A stretch of 18,264 bases of DNA, taken from the NCBI GenBank assembly GCA_002305725.1, contig DBQM01000031.1:1-18264 (forward strand). Direction: 5' to 3'. The notes beneath the pieces are model-generated. The model was given only the letters and a program-made list of their open reading frames with translations, was not told the origin of the DNA and searched no databases. A program made the translations under genes and the position numbers. Positions 15,257 to 18,264 of this stretch are shown here, piece after piece. Within the stretch, counting starts at the first letter, position 1. Each line of letters starts with the position of its first letter. The DNA is from Ruminococcus sp. UBA1394. Its GTDB lineage: Bacteria > Bacillota > Clostridia > Oscillospirales > Ruminococcaceae.

Positions 15257-16516
15257 ATGAACCAGCGTTTACCTTATCTTCAGCAGAAAACATTAAAGCT
15301 AACCGTTTCTCCGGGTGTTTATCTTATGAAAGATAAGCATAATGACATAATTTATATAGGCAAGGCAAAAAATCTGAAAAACAGAGTTACAAGCTATTTC
15401 AGAAATAACCCTGACCATACTCCAAAGGTTGCTAAAATGGTAGAAAATGTTTTTGACTACGATTTTATTGTAACTGATAGTGAATATGAGGCTTTATTAC
15501 TGGAATGCAGTCTTATCAAGCAGCATAAACCTAAGTATAATATTCTGCTTAAAGATGATAAAGGATATCACTATATTAAAATTTCGAATGATGCTTTTCC
15601 CCGTATAACTGCTGAAAAACAGTCTGATAAAAACGGTACTTATTTAGGACCGTATATGAGTTCTTTTGTGGCAACTCAAACTGTCCGTGAGGTAAACAAG
15701 CTTTTTAAGCTGCCGACCTGTAAAATCAAATTTTCAGAAAAGCCGCATAAAATGCGCCCATGTCTGAATTTCCATATTAATCAGTGTATAGGTGTATGCA
15801 ATGGAAATATCAGCTGTGAGGAATACAATAATATAATCGAACAGGCTGTTGAGTACATCAAAAACGGAAGTGAATCCTCAATAAAAAGCTTACAGTTTCA
15901 GATGGAACAGGCTGCTGAAAAGCTTGATTTTGAGCGTGCAGCAAGAATAAGGGACAGGATAAGGGCAATTTCAAAATCAAATGAAACCCAGAAAATCCTT
16001 GACTTAAACATGGTAAACTGCGATATAGTTGCGTCTGCAAAAAGTCCGAATGGTTCGTGTATCTCTGTATTGATGTACCGTGATAACAAACTTTACGATA
16101 AAACTTCATTTTATTTCTCAATGAATGAATATGAAGAAAATCTGATAGAAAGCTTTGTTTTGCAGTATTATTTAAATAAGTCGAATTGCCCTAAAAATAT
16201 TTATTTTGATTCTGAGTTTTCTGATTCCGAAATTGTTAATAAGGCTTTAAACGAACAGTTTGGCTGCAATATCAGGTTTTATTTTCCTAAAAAAGGAAAT
16301 ATGCTTAAATATGTAATGCTTGCCAAAAAGAACGCAGAAGAATATTTGTCAATTAAAAATAACCGCACCGGAAAAGAAATTGAGGCTCTTGATGAACTGG
16401 GTGAAATACTTGGTCTGAAAAAGCCGCCTATGTACATCGCAGTGACTTTCTTAAAATTACAGACCGGAAATTTGATTTTATTTTTCTCGATCCACCTTAT
16501 AATAAGGGGATTTTAG
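15257..16516 (+). CDS. uvrC: Truncated UvrC (excinuclease ABC subunit C), C-terminal half missing
   Basis: UvrC makes both incisions in nucleotide excision repair. Here the N-terminal part is intact: the GIY-YIG nuclease domain (GVYLMKD from residue 20, YIGKAKNLKNRV from 33), PCLNFHINQCIGVC (168-181) and the UVR motif for UvrB contact (about 209-238). Homology stops at LKKPPMYI (387-394), exactly where the RNase H-like 5'-incision domain should begin. The following 25 residues are out-of-frame translation of the rsmD 3' end. The full protein is about 600 residues, so the second nuclease domain and the helix-hairpin-helix tail are gone. GGAGG 5 nt upstream supports the ATG. Either a deletion has made a null allele or the assembly joined two distant sequences. 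Confidence 0.88.
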   Translation: MNQRLPYLQQKTLKLTVSPGVYLMKDKHNDIIYIGKAKNLKNRVTSYFRNNPDHTPKVAKMVENVFDYDFIVTDSEYEALLLECSLIKQHKPKYNILLKDDKGYHYIKISNDAFPRITAEKQSDKNGTYLGPYMSSFVATQTVREVNKLFKLPTCKIKFSEKPHKMRPCLNFHINQCIGVCNGNISCEEYNNIIEQAVEYIKNGSESSIKSLQFQMEQAAEKLDFERAARIRDRIRAISKSNETQKILDLNMVNCDIVASAKSPNGSCISVLMYRDNKLYDKTSFYFSMNEYEENLIESFVLQYYLNKSNCPKNIYFDSEFSDSEIVNKALNEQFGCNIRFYFPKKGNMLKYVMLAKKNAEEYLSIKNNRTGKEIEALDELGEILGLKKPPMYIAVTFLKLQTGNLILFFSIHLIIRGF

Positions 16517-16686
16517 CGGAAATTCTTCCTCAATTGAGTAAAAATCTCAATTATAACGGTAAAATTTTCTGTGAACATGAACAAAATCTTGTAATGCCGG
16601 AAGAAATTCAGGGTTTATGCTTGAAAAAAACATATAAATATGGTAAAATAAAAGTGTCGTTATATTGTTTGTCCGGGGAGGAATAA
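16432..16686 (+). pseudogene. rsmD: 3' fragment of rsmD (16S rRNA guanine-N2 methyltransferase, m2G966)
   Basis: In the frame one base back (-1) from the end of uvrC, the sequence reads RSDFLKITDRKFDFIFLDPPY, followed by NKGILAEILPQL, IFCEHEQ and a closing YGKIKVSLYCLSGEE. The DPPY catalytic motif (16489-16500) and the CEHE stretch are diagnostic of the RsmD C-terminal half. About 85 codons remain of a roughly 180-codon gene. The SAM-binding glycine motif (DLFAGSG type) and the start are absent. The stop lies 3 nt before coaD, and rsmD-coaD is a common Firmicutes pairing, which supports the identity. Whether the cell has a complete copy cannot be told from here. Confidence 0.85.
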
Positions 16687-16689
16687 AAT

Positions 16690-17175
16690 TTGAGAAAAAT
16701 TGCTGTTTGTCCCGGAAGCTTTGATCCAATTACATTTGGTCACCTTGATATTATAAAACGAGCTTCCATGCTTTTTGATAAGGTTATAGTTCTTATATCT
16801 GTGAATGCGGCTAAAATGCCAAGCTTTACATTATACGAACGTATGATGATGATTAGTAAAAATACTGAACAGTTTGACAATGTTGTTATTGATATTCTTG
16901 ATGGATTGCTTGCGGATTATGTAAAGAATGTCGGTGCCATTGCTATTGTAAAAGGATTAAGAGCAGTAAGTGACTTTGAATATGAATTTCAGATGGCATT
17001 GGCTAATAAAAAGCTTTATTCCGGCGCTGAAACTGTCTTTCTTACAACATCTGCTGAAAATATGTATCTGAGTTCAAGCGTTGTAAAGCAGATTGCTCAG
17101 TTCGGCGGTGACATAAGTCCTTTTGTTCCGGAGAATGTACTTGAATTTATTCAAAGCAGACTTGTAAAGGAGTAA
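16690..17175 (+). CDS. coaD: Phosphopantetheine adenylyltransferase (CoaD)
   Basis: CoaD adenylylates 4'-phosphopantetheine to dephospho-CoA, the penultimate step of coenzyme A synthesis. The 161 residues are standard. PGSFDPITFGHLDII (8-22) includes the TxGH nucleotidyltransferase motif with His18. AIVKGLRAVSDFEYEFQMA and the ISSS-type motif (YLSSSVVKQIA) complete the signature. The start is a TTG at 16690 supported by GGGGAGG (16675-16681) 8 nt upstream, located inside the end of rsmD. It follows the broken rsmD and precedes the coiled-coil gene by 7 nt. The frame is intact. Confidence 0.96.
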   Translation: MRKIAVCPGSFDPITFGHLDIIKRASMLFDKVIVLISVNAAKMPSFTLYERMMMISKNTEQFDNVVIDILDGLLADYVKNVGAIAIVKGLRAVSDFEYEFQMALANKKLYSGAETVFLTTSAENMYLSSSVVKQIAQFGGDISPFVPENVLEFIQSRLVKE

Positions 17176-17182
17176 AATAATT

Positions 17183-17635
17183 ATGAATAAGATTGATGAT
17201 ATTTTAGATGAAATGGACGATGTGCTTGATAAAGCCAAGCCGTTCCCGTTTGCAGGAGATAAGAAAGTCGCAAATACTGACCGTTTAAGAGACCTTGTAG
17301 ATGATGTAAGACTTCATCTGCCTTCAGAAATTAAGGAAGCAAGAGGAATTGCATTTGACAAGGAAAGAATTCTCAATGAAGCAAAGGAAAAAGCAGATGC
17401 AATTATAAGACAGGCCGAAAAAAGAGCCGCTGCAATGGTAATGCAGGACACAATTGTTCAGGAAGCCAAGAAAAAAGCACTTGATATTTTAACACAGGCT
17501 AAAACCAATGCAACTAAAATCACAAAGGATGCTAATGATTACACAGAAAATCTGATGAATAAAACTGAAAAATTCATGGCAGTTGTTTTGCAGGATGTTC
17601 GTAAAACTAAAAGTTCAATGCGAGATAAAAGATAA
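17183..17635 (+). CDS. Small coiled-coil protein, ATP-synthase-subunit/DivIVA-like, function unknown
   Basis: The 150 residues are strongly charged and helical. After a short acidic N-terminus (DDILDEMDDVLDKAKPFPFAGD) nearly the whole chain from about 45 has the Ala/Lys/Glu heptad-like pattern of a long coiled coil (ILNEAKEKADAIIRQAEKRA). Such proteins often sit after coaD in Ruminococcus-like genomes and are labelled ATPase or V-type ATPase subunit-like because of the coiled-coil resemblance alone. No nucleotide-binding or membrane motif is seen. GGAG with spacing of about 11 nt precedes the ATG. It is the last gene before the terminator. A structural or cell-division scaffold role is possible but unproved. 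Confidence 0.75.
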   Translation: MNKIDDILDEMDDVLDKAKPFPFAGDKKVANTDRLRDLVDDVRLHLPSEIKEARGIAFDKERILNEAKEKADAIIRQAEKRAAAMVMQDTIVQEAKKKALDILTQAKTNATKITKDANDYTENLMNKTEKFMAVVLQDVRKTKSSMRDKR

Positions 17636-17647
17636 TTGAATTGTTTC

Positions 17648-17660
17648 TGGTTTGTAACCA
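17648..17660. promoter_or_regulatory. Small inverted repeat TGGTT-TGT-AACCA
   Basis: A perfect 5-bp inverted repeat with a 3-nt centre lies between the coiled-coil gene and the regulator gene. It could be an operator half-site pair or a small hairpin. With 13 bases, chance occurrence is quite possible. Confidence 0.2.
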
Positions 17661-17714
17661 AATCGAAATCTTTTTGAAAACAATGTATGATATAATATTA
17701 ATGTAAACGCAAAG

Positions 17715-17745
17715 GAGCGTATCGTAACTGATACGCTCTTTTTTT
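17715..17745 (+). terminator. Strong intrinsic terminator
   Basis: GAGCGTATC (17715-17723) pairs perfectly with GATACGCTC (17730-17738) over a 6-nt loop (GTAACT). Seven T residues follow (17739-17745), and upstream A residues (17711-17713) could extend the stem into the T-run. It most likely ends the long co-directional transcript of the genes to its left. It points only along the plus strand. Confidence 0.93.
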
Positions 17746-17774
17746 GTTTTATAAACTTTAAAGGTGGAATTATT

Positions 17775-18218
17775 ATGGACAAAATCGATGTAAAGCTGAT
17801 AACATTACTACAGGAAAATGCAAGATATCCATTAAAATTTCTTGCATCTCAGGTTTTTCTATCTGCACCGGCAGTTTCATCAAGAATTGACAAGCTTGAA
17901 AAACAAGGTATAATTCTTGGATATAATACAGTTATAGATAAGCAAAAGCTTGGATATCATATTACGGCGTTTATTAACCTTGAAATGACCCCAAATCAGA
18001 AGCCGGAATTTTATCCTTTTATACAGCAGTGTCCAAATGTACTTGAATGCAATTGTGTTACAGGCAGTTTTTCAATGCTTATAAAAGTTACATTTCACAG
18101 TACACAGGAACTTGATACATTTATCGGACAATTGCAGCATTTCGGAAATACTTCAACCCAGATAGTATTTTCAACTCCTGTCGCAAACAGAGAAATTACA
18201 ATTGAAGATGAAGAGTAA
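17775..18218 (+). CDS. Lrp/AsnC family transcriptional regulator
   Basis: This 147-residue protein has the full Lrp/AsnC architecture: an N-terminal winged helix-turn-helix (DVKLITLLQENARYPLK, then the recognition part SAPAVSSRIDKLEKQGII) and, from about residue 60, the RAM ligand-binding domain (HITAFINLEM, VLECNCVTGSFSMLIKVTF). Such proteins form dimers and octamers and respond to amino acids or related small molecules. AAAGGTGG (17759-17766) precedes the ATG. The gene lies just after a strong terminator, so it is probably transcribed alone, from a promoter that may lie upstream of or overlap the terminator. Targets and ligand are unknown; regulation of the adjacent purine genes is not indicated by any visible site. 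Confidence 0.92.
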   Translation: MDKIDVKLITLLQENARYPLKFLASQVFLSAPAVSSRIDKLEKQGIILGYNTVIDKQKLGYHITAFINLEMTPNQKPEFYPFIQQCPNVLECNCVTGSFSMLIKVTFHSTQELDTFIGQLQHFGNTSTQIVFSTPVANREITIEDEE

Positions 18219-18264
18219 AAATAAAGTCAATGGGGGCAACCGGCCCTGCGAAAAAATCTCTGTA
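18219..18264. other. Window end, no supportable call
   Basis: Forty-six bases follow the regulator stop. They contain a GC-rich patch (GGGGGCAACCGGCCC, 18232-18246) that stands out from the AT-rich surroundings. An ATG at 18230 is open to the edge but has no ribosome binding site. The patch could be the start of a structured RNA or of a new gene; the window ends too early to decide. Confidence 0.3.

Noticed and set aside
17674..17696. TTGAAA-TATAAT promoter before the Lrp-type gene
   Set aside because: The spacing is only 11 nt, too short for a sigma-A promoter.
18230..18264. Start of a new gene at ATG 18230
   Set aside because: There is no ribosome binding site and only eleven codons before the edge, so it cannot be supported.
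1..18264. CRISPR array, insertion sequence, tRNA or rRNA
   Set aside because: No regularly spaced repeats, transposase-like frame, or recognisable tRNA or rRNA sequence was seen on either strand.

Overview
The window looks like a chromosomal segment of a low-GC, anaerobic Gram-positive bacterium of the class Clostridia, most likely a Ruminococcus-type member of the Oscillospiraceae. The grounds are AT-rich intergenic DNA, strong GGAG-type ribosome binding sites, Fe-S-type PurF proteins with Clostridia-like sequence, and split AICAR transformylase / IMP cyclohydrolase genes. The assignment comes from protein resemblance and was not tested by a search.

Layout: (1) 16-1539, minus strand, an apolipoprotein N-acyltransferase (lnt), divergent from (2) 1756-3752, a membrane-anchored family 2 glycosyltransferase followed by a membrane-anchored WG-repeat-like protein of unknown function. 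(3) 3802-13496, a purine biosynthesis cluster: purE, purC, a purF-like paralog, purF, purM, purN, a small CmpB-type membrane protein interrupted by an in-frame stop, a PurO-type IMP cyclohydrolase, a stand-alone AICAR transformylase (purH) and purD. (4) 13569-17635, co-directional genes: an acyl-CoA synthetase, a truncated uvrC joined to the 3' end of rsmD, coaD, and a small coiled-coil protein. A strong intrinsic terminator (17715-17745) closes the run. (5) 17775-18218, an Lrp/AsnC-family regulator, then 46 nt without a supportable call.

Together the cluster covers the steps PRPP -> PRA (PurF), GAR (PurD), FGAR (PurN), AIR (PurM), CAIR (PurE), SAICAR (PurC), FAICAR (PurH) and IMP (PurO). PurS/Q/L, PurB and PurK are not in the window. 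Most genes are 4-40 nt apart and on one strand, so one long transcription unit, possibly with internal promoters, is plausible.

Most notable: the first PurF copy keeps the PRPP loop and the Fe-S cysteines but has lost the N-terminal nucleophile cysteine and the glutamine-pocket residues. uvrC and rsmD are fused out of frame at about 16430-16440 with at least about 0.9 kb missing, which is either a real deletion or an assembly chimera. The membrane gene inside the purine cluster carries a premature TAA with its C-terminal segment still open in the same frame. Several short repeats and inverted repeats sit in the purine-cluster intergenic gaps and match no regulator I know.
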